64,000 nt of DNA from Sphaerotilus mobilis (GCF_004216565.1 NZ_SGWV01000008.1:248001-312000), one strand, 5' to 3'. Numbered from the stretch's first letter, positions 39,185 to 48,683 are shown. The notes: generated from the sequence alone by a model not told the origin. A program made the numbers and translations.

Positions 39185-40204
39185 ATGGACAACATCGATC
39201 TCCAGATCCTTCGCCAGGTGCAGAACTGGCGAGCGGCCGGCCACCGCGTGGTGCTCGGCACCATCATCCGCACCTGGGGCTCGGCACCCCGGCCGATCGG
39301 CTCGGTGGTCGCCGTGCGCGACGACGGCCAGATCGCCGGCTCGGTCTCCGGCGGCTGCATCGAGGACGACCTGATCGCGCGCGTCCGTGAAGGCGCTTTG
39401 CTGGCCGACACCCCCCGCACCGTGCGCTATGGCGTCTCCGGCGACGAGGCCGCGCGCTTTGGCCTGCCATGCGGCGGCACGATCGAGCTGGTGCTCGAAC
39501 CGGTCTTTCCGCACAGCCAGATCGAGGGACTGCTTGAACGGTTGGCCAGCGGACGCCGGGTGCGCCGCACGCTCGACTTCCTCACCGGCGCCGTCACGCT
39601 GACCGAGGCACAGGCGGGCGACACCCTGAGCTTCGACGGCCAGACGCTTGTCAGCACCCACGGCCCGGGCTGGCGTCTGATCGTCATCGGCGCGGGCCAG
39701 ATGACCCAGTTCCTCGCCGAGATGGGCCGCGCGCTGGACTACCAAGTCTTCATCGTCGACCCGCGCCCCGAATACGCCGACGGCTTCGAGGTGCCCGGCT
39801 GCCAACTCGTGCGCGACATGCCCGACGACGCGCTGGTGGCCCTGTCGCTGGATGCGCACTGCGCCGTCATCGCCCTGACCCACGACCCCAAGCTCGATGA
39901 CCTGGCACTGATGGAAGCGCTGCGTTCGCCCTGTTTCTATGTGGGGGCGATCGGCTCGCGCCTGAACCAGGCCAAGCGCAAGTCGCGGCTGATGGAGCAC
40001 TTCGGCCTGACCGAGGCCGAACTCGCCCGCCTGCACGGCCCAGTCGGCATCAAGAACGGTGCCCGCACACCGCCAGAAATCGCGGTGGCGATCCTGGCCG
40101 AGGTGACCGGCGTGCGTTACGGCTACCGGATCCCGGAGCCGGTGGCGGTCGAAGGTTCGGTCGGTGGCACGGTGAACGGCGCGGAGGCCGGCTGCGTGGT
40201 CTGA
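39185..40204 (+). CDS. XdhC/CoxI-type maturation factor
   Basis: A 339-residue protein of the XdhC/CoxI family, which binds molybdenum cofactor and delivers its sulfurated form to xanthine-oxidase-family enzymes. The N-terminal XdhC/CoxI domain has TWGSAPRPIGSVVAV, SVSGGCIEDDL and the cysteine of GLPCGGTIEL. The C-terminal Rossmann part begins at LIVIGAGQMTQFLAEM. It is divergent from coxS and shares its regulatory region, consistent with maturing the Cox enzyme. Confidence 0.9.
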   Translation: MDNIDLQILRQVQNWRAAGHRVVLGTIIRTWGSAPRPIGSVVAVRDDGQIAGSVSGGCIEDDLIARVREGALLADTPRTVRYGVSGDEAARFGLPCGGTIELVLEPVFPHSQIEGLLERLASGRRVRRTLDFLTGAVTLTEAQAGDTLSFDGQTLVSTHGPGWRLIVIGAGQMTQFLAEMGRALDYQVFIVDPRPEYADGFEVPGCQLVRDMPDDALVALSLDAHCAVIALTHDPKLDDLALMEALRSPCFYVGAIGSRLNQAKRKSRLMEHFGLTEAELARLHGPVGIKNGARTPPEIAVAILAEVTGVRYGYRIPEPVAVEGSVGGTVNGAEAGCVV

Positions 40205-40320
40205 GGCAGCGGGTGGGCAAGTGTCTCGTGCTGGAGCAATCGAGCTGCTCCAACACCCACACCCCCTGCCGCTGAACCCCGTCGGCTTGTCGCATCGGCG
40301 ACCCCCTCCGAGCGGGTTAA

Positions 40321-40369
40321 TGCGAACTGGCATGTCAGCCCCGCGCTGGTGAACATGCCAGGGCTCGCA
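40321..40369 (+). promoter_or_regulatory. Structured leader before the TonB receptor gene
   Basis: A long hairpin can form: outer stem TGCGA/TCGCA (40321-40325 with 40365-40369) and inner perfect 9-bp stem CTGGCATGT/ACATGCCAG (40327-40335 with 40353-40361) around a 17-base loop. It ends 38 bp before the ATG. It may be an RNA regulatory leader or an operator. A second, weaker stem-loop lies upstream at 40232-40252. Confidence 0.5.
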
Positions 40370-40407
40370 AGGGTCCGTGCCACGACCCTCATACACCCAC
40401 GCCCAAG

Positions 40408-42591
40408 ATGTCCGCCCTGCTCGCTTCCTCGTTCGTTCTTCCCACCACCCCTCCCCGTCTCTCCGTGCTGGCCGTGCGCGCCGCGCTGGGCCTGCTGGCC
40501 GCCAGCAACCTCGGCCTTGCCGGGGCTCAGGAGGCCGACCGCCTCGAACCGGTCGTCATCACCGGCTCGACCCGTGAGCAGAAGCTGGTCGACACGCCCT
40601 ACGCGATCAATGCCGTCGGCAGCGAGGCGCTGCGCGCCGCCGGCCCGATGGTCAACCTCTCGGAGGCCCTGCAGTCGGTGCCCGGCCTGGTCGTCGCCAA
40701 CCGCAACAACTACGCCCAGGACCTGCAGATCAGCTCCCGCGGCTTCGGCGCACGCGCCGGCTTCGGCGTGCGTGGCATGCGGCTGTATGCGGACGGCATC
40801 CCCGCCACGATGCCCGACGGGCAAGGTCAGGTCGCCCACTTCGACCTCGCCGGCGCGGATCGGGTGGAGGTGCTGCGTGGGCCGTTCTCATCGATCTATG
40901 GCAGCTCATCGGGCGGTGTGATCGCCGTCTTCAGCAAGCCGGTGCGCGAGCCGAACATGGAAGTCGCCGCCGACGCGGGCAGCGCCGGTCTGCGACAGCT
41001 GCGCGCCAGCGTGGCGACTCCTTTCGGCGACGGTTTCGACCTCTCGGCCAACGTGTCCGATTTCCAGATCGACGGCTTCCGGCCCCAGAGCGATGCCGAT
41101 CGCCAGCTGGCGACCGTGCGACTGGGCTGGAAGAACGCGACCGACAAGGTCGTCGCCACCTTCAGCCACCAGCGCCAGCGGGCCAGCGACCCGCTCGGGC
41201 TCGACGCGGCCCAGTTCAACACCGACCCCGACTCCACCACCGCCAACGCGATCCTCTACAACACGCGCAAGACCATCGAGCAGGACCAGCTCGGCACCAG
41301 CTGGCAACACCGATTCGACGATGCCGGTGCGCTGGCGGGCAGCCAGCTCAGCGCCTATGCGGGACAACGGGCCGTCGTGCAGTTCCTCGCCATCACCCCG
41401 GGCACCCAGGCCAATCCGCGCCACGGTGGCGGCGTGATCGACTTCGATCGCAGCTACAGCGGCATCGACGGCAGGCTCGACTGGCGCTGGGATCAGGTGG
41501 ACCTGATCACCGGCATCAACCTGGAGCAACAGTCCGACGACCGCCGCGGCTTCGAGAACTTCACCGGCACCGCACCCAACCAGGTGGTGGGCGTGTTGAG
41601 CAACCCACGACGCAACGAGGTCAACAAGGCGCAGTCCCGCGAGGCCTATGCGCAGTCCGCCTGGGACCTGTCCAATGACTGGCAGCTCAGCGGCGGCCTG
41701 CGCGGCGGCAAGGTGACGATGAGCGTCGACGACGCCTACCTGAGCAATGGCGACGATTCCGGCGAGCGCAGCTTCAGCTACGTCAACCCGGTCATCGGCC
41801 TGCGCTGGAAGACCAGCGACACCATGACGCTGCACGCCAGCGCCGGTCGTGGCTACGAGACCCCGACCCTGGGCGAGCTGGCCTATCCGCCCAACAACAC
41901 GCTCAATGGCTTCAACACGACGCTGCAGGCGCAAAGCAGCCGCCAGCTGGAGCTGGGTGCCAAATGGCGAGCCGGTCCGCTGGCCCTGGATGCGACCGTG
42001 TTTGCGATCCGCACCGCGAACGAGATCGGCGTGTCGTTCAACCAGGGCGGCAGATCCTCGTTCCAGAACGTCGGCCGGACCGAACGCAGCGGTGCCGAAC
42101 TCTCGGGCGCATGGCGCATCACGCCAGCGCTGCGTTCCATGTTGGCCGTGAGCGTGCTGGACGCCACCTACCTCGACAACTTCGTCACCTGCACCGCCAT
42201 CCCTTGCAACGCCACCACCGGCACCGACGTCGTGCCGGCCGGCAACCGGATCGCGGGCACCCAACAGCAATCGATCTACGCCGAACTGGCCTGGAAGGCG
42301 CCATGGGCCAGCGATGCCGAGACGGCGCTTGAATGGCGCGCAGCGGGCAACACGGCAGCCAATGACCTCAACACGGCCTACGCGGCGGGTTATGGCATCG
42401 CCAACGTGCGCTACCGCCAGCGCTTCGCCCTGGATGCAAACGGGGCGGTCGAACTGCTGGCCCGCGTCGACAACCTGGGTGATCGCCGCTATGCCGGCAG
42501 CGTCATCGTCAACGACCTGAACGGCCGCTACTACGAGCCCGCCCCCGGCCGCAGCGCCCTGGTCTCCCTGCGCTACCAGCGCAAGTTCTGA
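40408..42591 (+). CDS. TonB-dependent outer-membrane receptor
   Basis: A 727-residue receptor with signal peptide (AALGLLAASNLGLAGAQ), a plug domain beginning PVVITGSTREQKLVDTPYAINAV, and a 22-strand-type barrel ending in phenylalanine (LVSLRYQRKF). It would import a scarce chelated compound using TonB energy. The next two genes, 14 bp downstream, are quinoprotein-relay proteins, so PQQ, a lanthanide complex or another cofactor is a plausible cargo. That is inference from context; the ligand cannot be read from the sequence. Confidence 0.9.
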   Translation: MSALLASSFVLPTTPPRLSVLAVRAALGLLAASNLGLAGAQEADRLEPVVITGSTREQKLVDTPYAINAVGSEALRAAGPMVNLSEALQSVPGLVVANRNNYAQDLQISSRGFGARAGFGVRGMRLYADGIPATMPDGQGQVAHFDLAGADRVEVLRGPFSSIYGSSSGGVIAVFSKPVREPNMEVAADAGSAGLRQLRASVATPFGDGFDLSANVSDFQIDGFRPQSDADRQLATVRLGWKNATDKVVATFSHQRQRASDPLGLDAAQFNTDPDSTTANAILYNTRKTIEQDQLGTSWQHRFDDAGALAGSQLSAYAGQRAVVQFLAITPGTQANPRHGGGVIDFDRSYSGIDGRLDWRWDQVDLITGINLEQQSDDRRGFENFTGTAPNQVVGVLSNPRRNEVNKAQSREAYAQSAWDLSNDWQLSGGLRGGKVTMSVDDAYLSNGDDSGERSFSYVNPVIGLRWKTSDTMTLHASAGRGYETPTLGELAYPPNNTLNGFNTTLQAQSSRQLELGAKWRAGPLALDATVFAIRTANEIGVSFNQGGRSSFQNVGRTERSGAELSGAWRITPALRSMLAVSVLDATYLDNFVTCTAIPCNATTGTDVVPAGNRIAGTQQQSIYAELAWKAPWASDAETALEWRAAGNTAANDLNTAYAAGYGIANVRYRQRFALDANGAVELLARVDNLGDRRYAGSVIVNDLNGRYYEPAPGRSALVSLRYQRKF

Positions 42592-42605
42592 TCGCCTGAA
42601 TCCGC

Positions 42606-43436
42606 ATGACCCACCCGCTGCCCCTCGCCCGCCGCCGGTGGCTCGCCGGCGCCCTCTGCCTGTTGGCCACGGCACCGGCCCTCGCGGCCGATGCCTTCGA
42701 GGGCGATCCCTACCAGTCCCACCCCTGGTCCGACATGCGCCGCGAGTTTCTCGGCGCGGGCGAGGTGGTCTGGGACGCGCGGGTGCAGGTCAGCGGACCG
42801 GCGTTTGCCGAGGACCCGATGAACGTGCCGGTGTCGGTCAGCGTCGACGGGCTGACCGGCATCGAGCGCATCGTCATCCTGGTCGACCGCAACCCCATCC
42901 GCAAGGTGCTGGAGTACCAGCCGCTGGCCGCCCTGCCCCGCGTGTCCTTCCGCTTCAAGCTCGAACAGGCCAGCCCCGTGCGGGCAGCGGTGCGCACCGC
43001 CGACGGGCGCTGGCATGTCGGCGGCACCTGGGTCGACTCGTCCGGCGGCGGCTGCACCGTCTCGGGCGCCACCCGCAAGGACGGCAGCTGGTCGCGCACG
43101 CTGGGCACCGTCAGTTCGCGGGTGTTCGAGCGCAGCGAGGCGGCAGGATCGGCCTCCGGTGCGGCGGACACCATCGCGCTGGACGCCGGCTCGCGCATCC
43201 GCGTGCGGGTCATGCACCCGATGGACACCGGCCTGGTGGCCGGCGTGCCGGCCTTCTACCTGAGCAAGCTCACGCTGCGCGACGGCGCTGACCGGGAACT
43301 GCTGCGCCTGCAACCCTTTGAGCCGGTCAGCGAGAACCCCGTCTTCTCCTTCGACTTCCCGGTCCGCCCCGCCGGCCCGCTGCGGCTGGTGGGCGTGGAC
43401 AACAACGGCAACCGCATCGACAGCAGGATCGAATGA
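42606..43436 (+). CDS. Quinoprotein dehydrogenase-associated SoxYZ-like carrier
   Basis: A 276-residue exported protein that fuses SoxY-like and SoxZ-like domains. The SoxY part runs VSVDGLTGIERIVILVDRNPIRKVLEYQP, and the region VDSSGGGCTVSGATRKDG contains the carrier-type cysteine. The SoxZ-like part has MHPMDTGLVAGVPAFYLSKLTL. The combination matches the TIGR04557 family that travels with PQQ dehydrogenases. In these systems the SoxYZ-like protein is thought to act with zinc hydrolases, but its chemistry is unknown. The stop overlaps the next start (ATGA). Confidence 0.88.
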   Translation: MTHPLPLARRRWLAGALCLLATAPALAADAFEGDPYQSHPWSDMRREFLGAGEVVWDARVQVSGPAFAEDPMNVPVSVSVDGLTGIERIVILVDRNPIRKVLEYQPLAALPRVSFRFKLEQASPVRAAVRTADGRWHVGGTWVDSSGGGCTVSGATRKDGSWSRTLGTVSSRVFERSEAAGSASGAADTIALDAGSRIRVRVMHPMDTGLVAGVPAFYLSKLTLRDGADRELLRLQPFEPVSENPVFSFDFPVRPAGPLRLVGVDNNGNRIDSRIE

Positions 43437-44467
43437 GGCCCATCGCCACGCTCCTGTCCGCGGCCGGGCTCGCGGCCGCTCTGGCCGGGCCCGCCGCCAT
43501 CGCGCTCGCCCAGACGCAGATCCCGCAGGCCCTGCAGGCCTCGCAAGTGGACATCTCGCGCCTGGACTACGGCCTGCGGGCCCGCCGGCTGGCCGATGGC
43601 GTTTACGTCATCGAAGGCGCCAACGCCGACTTCAGCCCGGCCAATGGCTGCAACATCATCAACACCGGCTTCATCGAGACCGATGCCGGCGTGGTCGTCG
43701 TCAACACCGGCCCCAGCCGGCTCTATGGCGAGCAGCAGCGGGCCCTGATCGAGCGCACCACCGGCAAGGCGGTCGCCCAGGTCATCCACCTGAACCTGCA
43801 CCCCGACTACTTCCTCGGCAACCAGGCCTACGCGGACGTGCCGCGCCGCGCCACCGAGGCCACCCGCGCCGGCATGGCGCGCGAGGCTGGCGCCTACGAA
43901 ACCAACCTCTACCGCCTCTGCGGCGACTGGATGAAGGCCACGCAGGCCCTGTTGCCGGCCGCCGGCCCGGCCAGCACGCTGGACGCAGCCGCCGATGCCG
44001 GCGTGCTGCGCATCGGTGGGCGCGAGTTGCTGCTGCAGGTGCTGCAGGGCCACACCGATTCCGACCTGGTCCTGATCGACCGCCGCAGCGGCGTCGCCTT
44101 CGTTGGCGGCCTGGCCTTCGCCGAGCGCATCCCGACGACCCCGCACGCCCGCATCGACACCTGGCTGGCCAGCCTCACGACCCTGGCCACGACGCTGAAA
44201 GCCGCCGACGCCCGCGTCATCGTGCCCAGCCACGGCCCTGTGCGCAGCGACACCTTCGCCCTGTTCCAGACCCGCGACTACCTGCGCTGGCTCGACCAGC
44301 GCCTGCGCACCGCCGCTGGCAACGGCCTCGAACTCGCCGAGGTCCTGAAGCTCCCCGTACCCACCCCCTACAAGTCTTGGGCCGCCGTGGAAACCGAGTA
44401 CCTGCGCAACGTGGTGCATCTGTTTCCGAGGGTGGAGGATGCGGTGTTGAGGGGCGAGACTCGGTAG
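43433..44467 (+). CDS. Quinoprotein relay zinc metallohydrolase (MBL fold)
   Basis: A 344-residue exported metallo-beta-lactamase-fold protein matching the quinoprotein relay system metallohydrolase 1 group. The usual HXHXDH is altered to HLNLHPDYFLGNQ. The later metal-binding histidines are in GHTDSDLVLID and PSHGPV. The signal peptide is GLAAALAGPAAIALAQ. It starts inside the SoxYZ-like stop codon, so the two are translated together. A thioester- or persulfide-like intermediate on the carrier has been proposed by analogy, without proof. Confidence 0.85.
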   Translation: MRPIATLLSAAGLAAALAGPAAIALAQTQIPQALQASQVDISRLDYGLRARRLADGVYVIEGANADFSPANGCNIINTGFIETDAGVVVVNTGPSRLYGEQQRALIERTTGKAVAQVIHLNLHPDYFLGNQAYADVPRRATEATRAGMAREAGAYETNLYRLCGDWMKATQALLPAAGPASTLDAAADAGVLRIGGRELLLQVLQGHTDSDLVLIDRRSGVAFVGGLAFAERIPTTPHARIDTWLASLTTLATTLKAADARVIVPSHGPVRSDTFALFQTRDYLRWLDQRLRTAAGNGLELAEVLKLPVPTPYKSWAAVETEYLRNVVHLFPRVEDAVLRGETR

Positions 44468-44648
44468 CTGGTATCCGAGGGTCTTGGACCTGAAGAACAT
44501 CCTGGCCAGAATCACCCAGGTCTTGACCGAAGCCATGCAAGTCGGCCGCCGCAAAGTGCGTGTGCCTGCCGAGTGGTTGGGGCAGCTGTGAAAAGCCTGT
44601 GAGCTTGAACACATGCTGGCGACCTGAGCCCCGCCAGCGAGCGCTGCC
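44468..44648. other. Gap after the MBL gene with a short open frame
   Basis: A 36-codon plus-strand frame (about 44484-44591) beginning at a TTG reads LDLKNILARITQVLTEAMQ and ends QL-stop. It has no clear start site or homologue that I recognise and may be a remnant. Nothing else is evident. Confidence 0.3.
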
Positions 44649-45797
44649 TCATCCCGTCGGCAACAAGCCCAAGGGTGCCACCGACGCCTTCGCCTGCTTG
44701 AAATGCCACCACGGCAGGGCCTTGGTCAGGGACAGCACCTCGCCGGCGGCGCCGATGGCGGGAGGTTCATAGCCGGGGACCGCCGCCAGGGTCTGTTGCC
44801 AATCGGTACTGCCGAGCACGGCGCGCAGCTTGAGGACGGCCGGGTGATCGAGGGCGTCCTTCAGGCCGACGAGGAAGTAGTCCTCGTTCGCCATGGGTAC
44901 GAAGGCCAGCCCGAAGGACTGAGCGGCGGCCTGGATGCCCATGCCGACGTCCCCCAGACCGCTGGCGATGGCGGCGGCGACGGCAATGTGGCTGTCCTCG
45001 GCGGCCAGTTCATGGCGGTTGAGCGCGTCTGCCGGAAGACCGGCGTCCTGCAGCAGGTGGTCGGTCAGCAAGCGGGTGCCAGAGCCGGTCTGGCGCTGGA
45101 CAAAGCGGGCGCCGGTGCGCACAACGTCGGCGAGCGTGCGCAGCGACAGCGGGTTGCCGGGGGCGACCATCAGGCCCTGTGCGCGACGGCTGAAGCCGAT
45201 GAGCTTGTGCTGACCGGGCTTGAGCAGGGGCTTGAGGGCCTGGGCGAACAGCTTGGGCGAATCGGGCAAAGGCGGGACGTGGAAACCGGCGATCCGGCAC
45301 CGCCCTTCAGCCAGCGCACGCAGGGCGTCGACGCTGCCGGCGAAGCGCAGTTCGACGTGCAGACGCTGCTGGCGCGAGGCCAGTTCGCGCAGTGCGGGCA
45401 GGGCCAGGTCGTGGCTGGCGTAGATCGTCAGCACATGCTGATCACCATCGCGGGCTTCGGCCAGGGCGCGTTCGAGCTCGACCCTCAGCGCCTCGATGTG
45501 CGGCGTCAGACGGGTGCGGGCCCGGGTCTCGGCCCACACCAGGCGTTCGGCAAACGGCGTGAGCCGCGCCGGCTGGCCCTGGGACCAGCTGACGAGCGGT
45601 TCGCCGAGCACCTCCTGCCACTGCTTGAGCGAGCCCCAGACGTGGCGGTAGGACAGGCCCAGCGCCTTGGCGGCATGCTGGATCGAGCCGTTCTCGCGCA
45701 CGGCCCAGAGCAGGTCGAACAAGGGGTTGCGGACCTGCGCGCCTTGTTGGGCACTGGGGTCGAAGCTGTACTGAAGGTGGACGCCGAGGCTCTTCAT
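44649..45797 (-). CDS. ModE-like regulator with periplasmic-binding-type sensor domain
   Basis: A 382-residue one-component regulator. The N-terminal 90 residues form a ModE/LysR-like winged helix (LLWAVRENGSIQHAAKALGLSYRHVWGSLKQWQEVLGE). The remainder is a COG1910-type binding domain (HDLALPALRELA, VQRQTGSGTRLLTDHLL, GLGDVGMGIQAAAQSFGLAFVP), as in periplasmic molybdate/tungstate-binding proteins but cytoplasmic here. It is likely to sense molybdate, tungstate or the metal cofactor. It follows the hypothetical gene by 9 bp and is transcribed with it from a promoter carrying the TATG-N10-CATG site. It is the best candidate for the protein that reads the four sites. Confidence 0.85.
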   Translation of the reverse strand: MKSLGVHLQYSFDPSAQQGAQVRNPLFDLLWAVRENGSIQHAAKALGLSYRHVWGSLKQWQEVLGEPLVSWSQGQPARLTPFAERLVWAETRARTRLTPHIEALRVELERALAEARDGDQHVLTIYASHDLALPALRELASRQQRLHVELRFAGSVDALRALAEGRCRIAGFHVPPLPDSPKLFAQALKPLLKPGQHKLIGFSRRAQGLMVAPGNPLSLRTLADVVRTGARFVQRQTGSGTRLLTDHLLQDAGLPADALNRHELAAEDSHIAVAAAIASGLGDVGMGIQAAAQSFGLAFVPMANEDYFLVGLKDALDHPAVLKLRAVLGSTDWQQTLAAVPGYEPPAIGAAGEVLSLTKALPWWHFKQAKASVAPLGLLPTG

Positions 45798-45806
45798 CGT
45801 GGTCGA

Positions 45807-46157
45807 TCAACCGCCGCCGCGGCGGGTGTAGAGGTCGAAGTAGTCCATGAAGCGGGCGCGGTCCTGGGCGTTGCAGGCTTCGAAGGTGAACCGCACCGCC
45901 AAGCGCGGCATGCGCAGCAGCGCGATCTGGCGCGGCGGCAGGGTCTCCCAGTCCAGCAGCAGGCGGGCGCCGGGCTGGCTGGCGTCAAGCTGGACCTCGG
46001 CCCGACCCGGGCCCAGCGATCGCCAAGGGTGCGGGCCGACCGCACCGGGCAACCAGCCCTGCCATTCGGCTTCCGAACAACCCTGCTCACGGCTGAAGGT
46101 GGCGGGCGTCTCGGTGCTTGTCGTGGCGGTGGCAGCCGCCGTGTTGGCATTCGTCAT
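45807..46157 (-). CDS. Hypothetical protein of the tungsten island
   Basis: I do not recognise this 116-residue protein. It has a Thr/Ala-rich N-terminus and then a compact domain (GWLPGAVGPHPWRSLGPGRAEVQLD, LLDWETLPPRQIALLRMPRLAVRFTFE). It has no signal peptide or membrane segment. It is the first gene of the two-gene unit with the ModE-like regulator. The operon context suggests a role in tungsten or aldehyde oxidoreductase function. Confidence 0.6.
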   Translation of the reverse strand: MTNANTAAATATTSTETPATFSREQGCSEAEWQGWLPGAVGPHPWRSLGPGRAEVQLDASQPGARLLLDWETLPPRQIALLRMPRLAVRFTFEACNAQDRARFMDYFDLYTRRGGG

Positions 46158-46220
46158 GGCCTCGATTATTCGTCCTGAGCGATGTTCAAGACTGTCGCCA
46201 GGGCAACGCCAGCCTGCGTC

Positions 46221-46238
46221 TATGCTGCTGGCCCCATG
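46221..46238. promoter_or_regulatory. Candidate Mo/W operator, regulator site (TATG-N10-CATG)
   Basis: TATG at 46221-46224 and CATG at 46235-46238, ten bases apart, centred 72 bp upstream of the hypothetical/regulator unit. It matches the other three sites and suggests autoregulation. It also lies 24 bp before the divergent PLP enzyme gene. Confidence 0.5.
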
Positions 46239-46261
46239 ACGAACGACGCCCGGATGTGCCG

Positions 46262-47596
46262 ATGAACACGACCGCCCTGCCCCGCATCGCCTTCGATCCG
46301 CTGATCGATGCCAGCTTCAAGGGCTACCCGCCAGATGCCCAGCCCTTGCGCGTCTCGCAGGTCGGCGATCAGGGCTGGCATGTGCTGGGCGACGACTTGC
46401 CCATGCCGCTGGCGGTGCTGGACCGGGCCGCGCTGGCGCACAACACCGGCTGGTTGCAGACCCTCGTCCGGCGCGAAGGCCTGGGCCTGGCGCCGCATGG
46501 CAAGACGACGCTGTCGCCGCAGCTGTTCGCGGCCCAGCTGGCGGCGGGCGCCTGGGGCATCACGGTGTCGCAGGTGCGCCAGATCGACGCGGTGATCGCC
46601 TCGGGCGGCCAACGCGTGCTGATCGCCAACCAGGTCGTGCAGCCGGCCGAGTTGCGCCAACTGGCGGGCTTGCTGACACGGCATCCGGGGCTACGTGCGC
46701 CCTTTCTGGTCGATGCGGTCGAGCAGGTCGAGATCGTCGAGGCAGTTAAGGCGATTGCGGCTGTCGGCGCGCCGCAAGCCGCTCGGCCTTTCGAGGTGTT
46801 GCTGGAGGTCGGCCTGGCCGGTGGTCGCACCGGCTGCCGCACCGTGGCCGAGGCGCTCGAACTGGCGCGACGGGTGCGGGCCAGCCCTGCCGTGCGGCTG
46901 GTCGGCATCAGCACCTACGAGGGACTCTGGGGCAGTGGCGACGACAGCAAGGACAGGCCACTGGTGGACGGTCTGGTGCGCGACACCCACGCGCTGGCGC
47001 GGGCCTGCGAGGCCGAGGGCTTGTTCGAGGCCGACGAGGTCATCCTGACGGCCGGAGGCTCGGCCCTGTTCGACCTGATCGCGCCGGCCCTGCGCGGGCC
47101 CACGGGCGACGAGGCGCTGCAACGGCCTGTTCTCGGCCTGCTGCGCTCGGGCTGCTACGTCACCCACGACGACGGCCACTACCAGCGCCTGGTGCGCCAC
47201 GCCAACCGGCGGCTGGGCTGCAGCGAGGCAGACGGCCTGCGCGCCGCGCTGACGGTCTGGGCGGTGGTGCAGGCCACGCCGGAGCCGGGCCTGGTGATCC
47301 TGGACGCGGGCAAGCGCGACCTGTCCTTCGACATGGGCCTGCCGGTTCCGAAGCAGATGTGCCGACGCGGCGAGCGCGTGGCCGTTGCCACGCCGGCAGC
47401 CTGGCAGGTCGTGGCCCTGAACGACCAACATGCGCACCTGCGTCTGCACGATGCCGACCCGGCGCTGGCGCCGCGCATCGGCGACCGCATCGGGCTGGGC
47501 ATCTCGCACCCTTGCACGACCTTCGACAAGTGGCGCTGGATGCCGGTGGCCGATGGCGACGGGCGCATCGTGGACGCGATCACGACGGGTTTCTGA
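46262..47596 (+). CDS. D-serine/D-threonine deaminase-type PLP enzyme (DSD1/Alr fold)
   Basis: A 444-residue fold-type III PLP enzyme. The PLP lysine is in [13 protein letters not shown]. The C-terminal metal-binding motif HPCTTFDKW is typical of D-threonine aldolase/D-serine dehydratase family members. Deamination of a D-amino acid is the likely reaction. It lies divergent from the regulator unit. Nothing directly links it to tungsten apart from its shared intergenic region. Confidence 0.85.
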   Translation: MNTTALPRIAFDPLIDASFKGYPPDAQPLRVSQVGDQGWHVLGDDLPMPLAVLDRAALAHNTGWLQTLVRREGLGLAPHGKTTLSPQLFAAQLAAGAWGITVSQVRQIDAVIASGGQRVLIANQVVQPAELRQLAGLLTRHPGLRAPFLVDAVEQVEIVEAVKAIAAVGAPQAARPFEVLLEVGLAGGRTGCRTVAEALELARRVRASPAVRLVGISTYEGLWGSGDDSKDRPLVDGLVRDTHALARACEAEGLFEADEVILTAGGSALFDLIAPALRGPTGDEALQRPVLGLLRSGCYVTHDDGHYQRLVRHANRRLGCSEADGLRAALTVWAVVQATPEPGLVILDAGKRDLSFDMGLPVPKQMCRRGERVAVATPAAWQVVALNDQHAHLRLHDADPALAPRIGDRIGLGISHPCTTFDKWRWMPVADGDGRIVDAITTGF

Positions 47597-47616
47597 TCGC
47601 GCGGCATCATGACCGG

Positions 47617-48654
47617 ATGAGTTCAACGCCCACCGTCTCGCTGTCCGTCCTGGACCTCGCCCCGATCGCCGAAGGCGAAGGCCCCGCCGATGCCTTGCGC
47701 CACAGCCTCGAACTGGCGCGCCATGCCGAATCGATCGGCTACCGCCGCTACTGGCTGGCCGAGCATCACAACATGGACGGCCTGGCCTGCTCGGCCACCG
47801 CCGTGCTGGTCGGCCACATCGCCGGTGGCACCACGTCGATCCGGGTTGGCTCGGGCGGCGTGATGTTGCCCAACCATGCGCCGCTGGTGATCGCCGAACA
47901 GTTCGGCACGCTGGCCACGCTCTACCCCGGTCGCATCGACCTGGGCCTGGGTCGCGCGCCGGGCACCGACCGCGCCACCGCCCGCGCCCTGCGCCGCACG
48001 CTGCAGGGCGGCGACGAAGAGAGCTTTCCGCAGGACGTGTTGGAGCTGCAGGGCTACCTCGACCGGCCCGACGAAAACCGCCCGCCCGAGGCCGTGCGTG
48101 CCATCCCCGGCATCGGCACGCAGGTGCCGATCTGGTTGCTCGGCTCCAGCCTGTACAGCGCCCAGCTGGCCGCGTATCTGGGCATGCCCTTCGCGTTCGC
48201 CTCGCACTTCGCGCCCGATCAGCTGATGCAGGCCCTGCAGGTCTATCGCAGCACGTATCGACCGAGCGAGGCGCATCCGACCTCGCACGCGATGGTCGCG
48301 GTCAACGTGGTTGCGGCCGACGACGACGCCTCGGCGGCCTTCCAGTTCACATCCATCCAGCAGCGTTTCCTGGGCATGGTGCGCGGCCGGCGCGGGCCCT
48401 TGCCACCGCCGGTCGAGGACATGGACGCACGCTGGAACCCGGCCGAACGCGCCCAAGTCGAGCGCATGCTGGCGGTGTCGGTGGTGGGTGGACCCGACAC
48501 CGTTCGCGCCGGCCTGCAGGCCCTGGCTGACCGCACCGGCGCCGACGAGCTGATCGTCGCTGGTGCGATGCACGACCATGCGGCGCGGCTGCACTCGTAC
48601 ACCCTCGCGGCGGCTTGCGCGCCGCGAGGGTCGAAGACGCCGTGGACGGCCTGA
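47617..48654 (+). CDS. LLM-class flavin-dependent oxidoreductase
   Basis: A 345-residue luciferase-like monooxygenase of the group 1 type. [40 protein letters not shown] and [13 protein letters not shown] are diagnostic. It would use reduced FMN; the substrate is unknown. It is 20 bp behind the PLP enzyme and converges on the MoaD-like gene. Confidence 0.9.
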   Translation: MSSTPTVSLSVLDLAPIAEGEGPADALRHSLELARHAESIGYRRYWLAEHHNMDGLACSATAVLVGHIAGGTTSIRVGSGGVMLPNHAPLVIAEQFGTLATLYPGRIDLGLGRAPGTDRATARALRRTLQGGDEESFPQDVLELQGYLDRPDENRPPEAVRAIPGIGTQVPIWLLGSSLYSAQLAAYLGMPFAFASHFAPDQLMQALQVYRSTYRPSEAHPTSHAMVAVNVVAADDDASAAFQFTSIQQRFLGMVRGRRGPLPPPVEDMDARWNPAERAQVERMLAVSVVGGPDTVRAGLQALADRTGADELIVAGAMHDHAARLHSYTLAAACAPRGSKTPWTA

Positions 48655-48683
48655 GCGGCGATGACCTGAGGGGAAGTGCGGCC

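Noticed and set aside
44484-44591. Short plus-strand frame after the MBL gene as a real small gene
   Set aside because: No convincing start or ribosome site and no homologue recognised; recorded only as a possible remnant.
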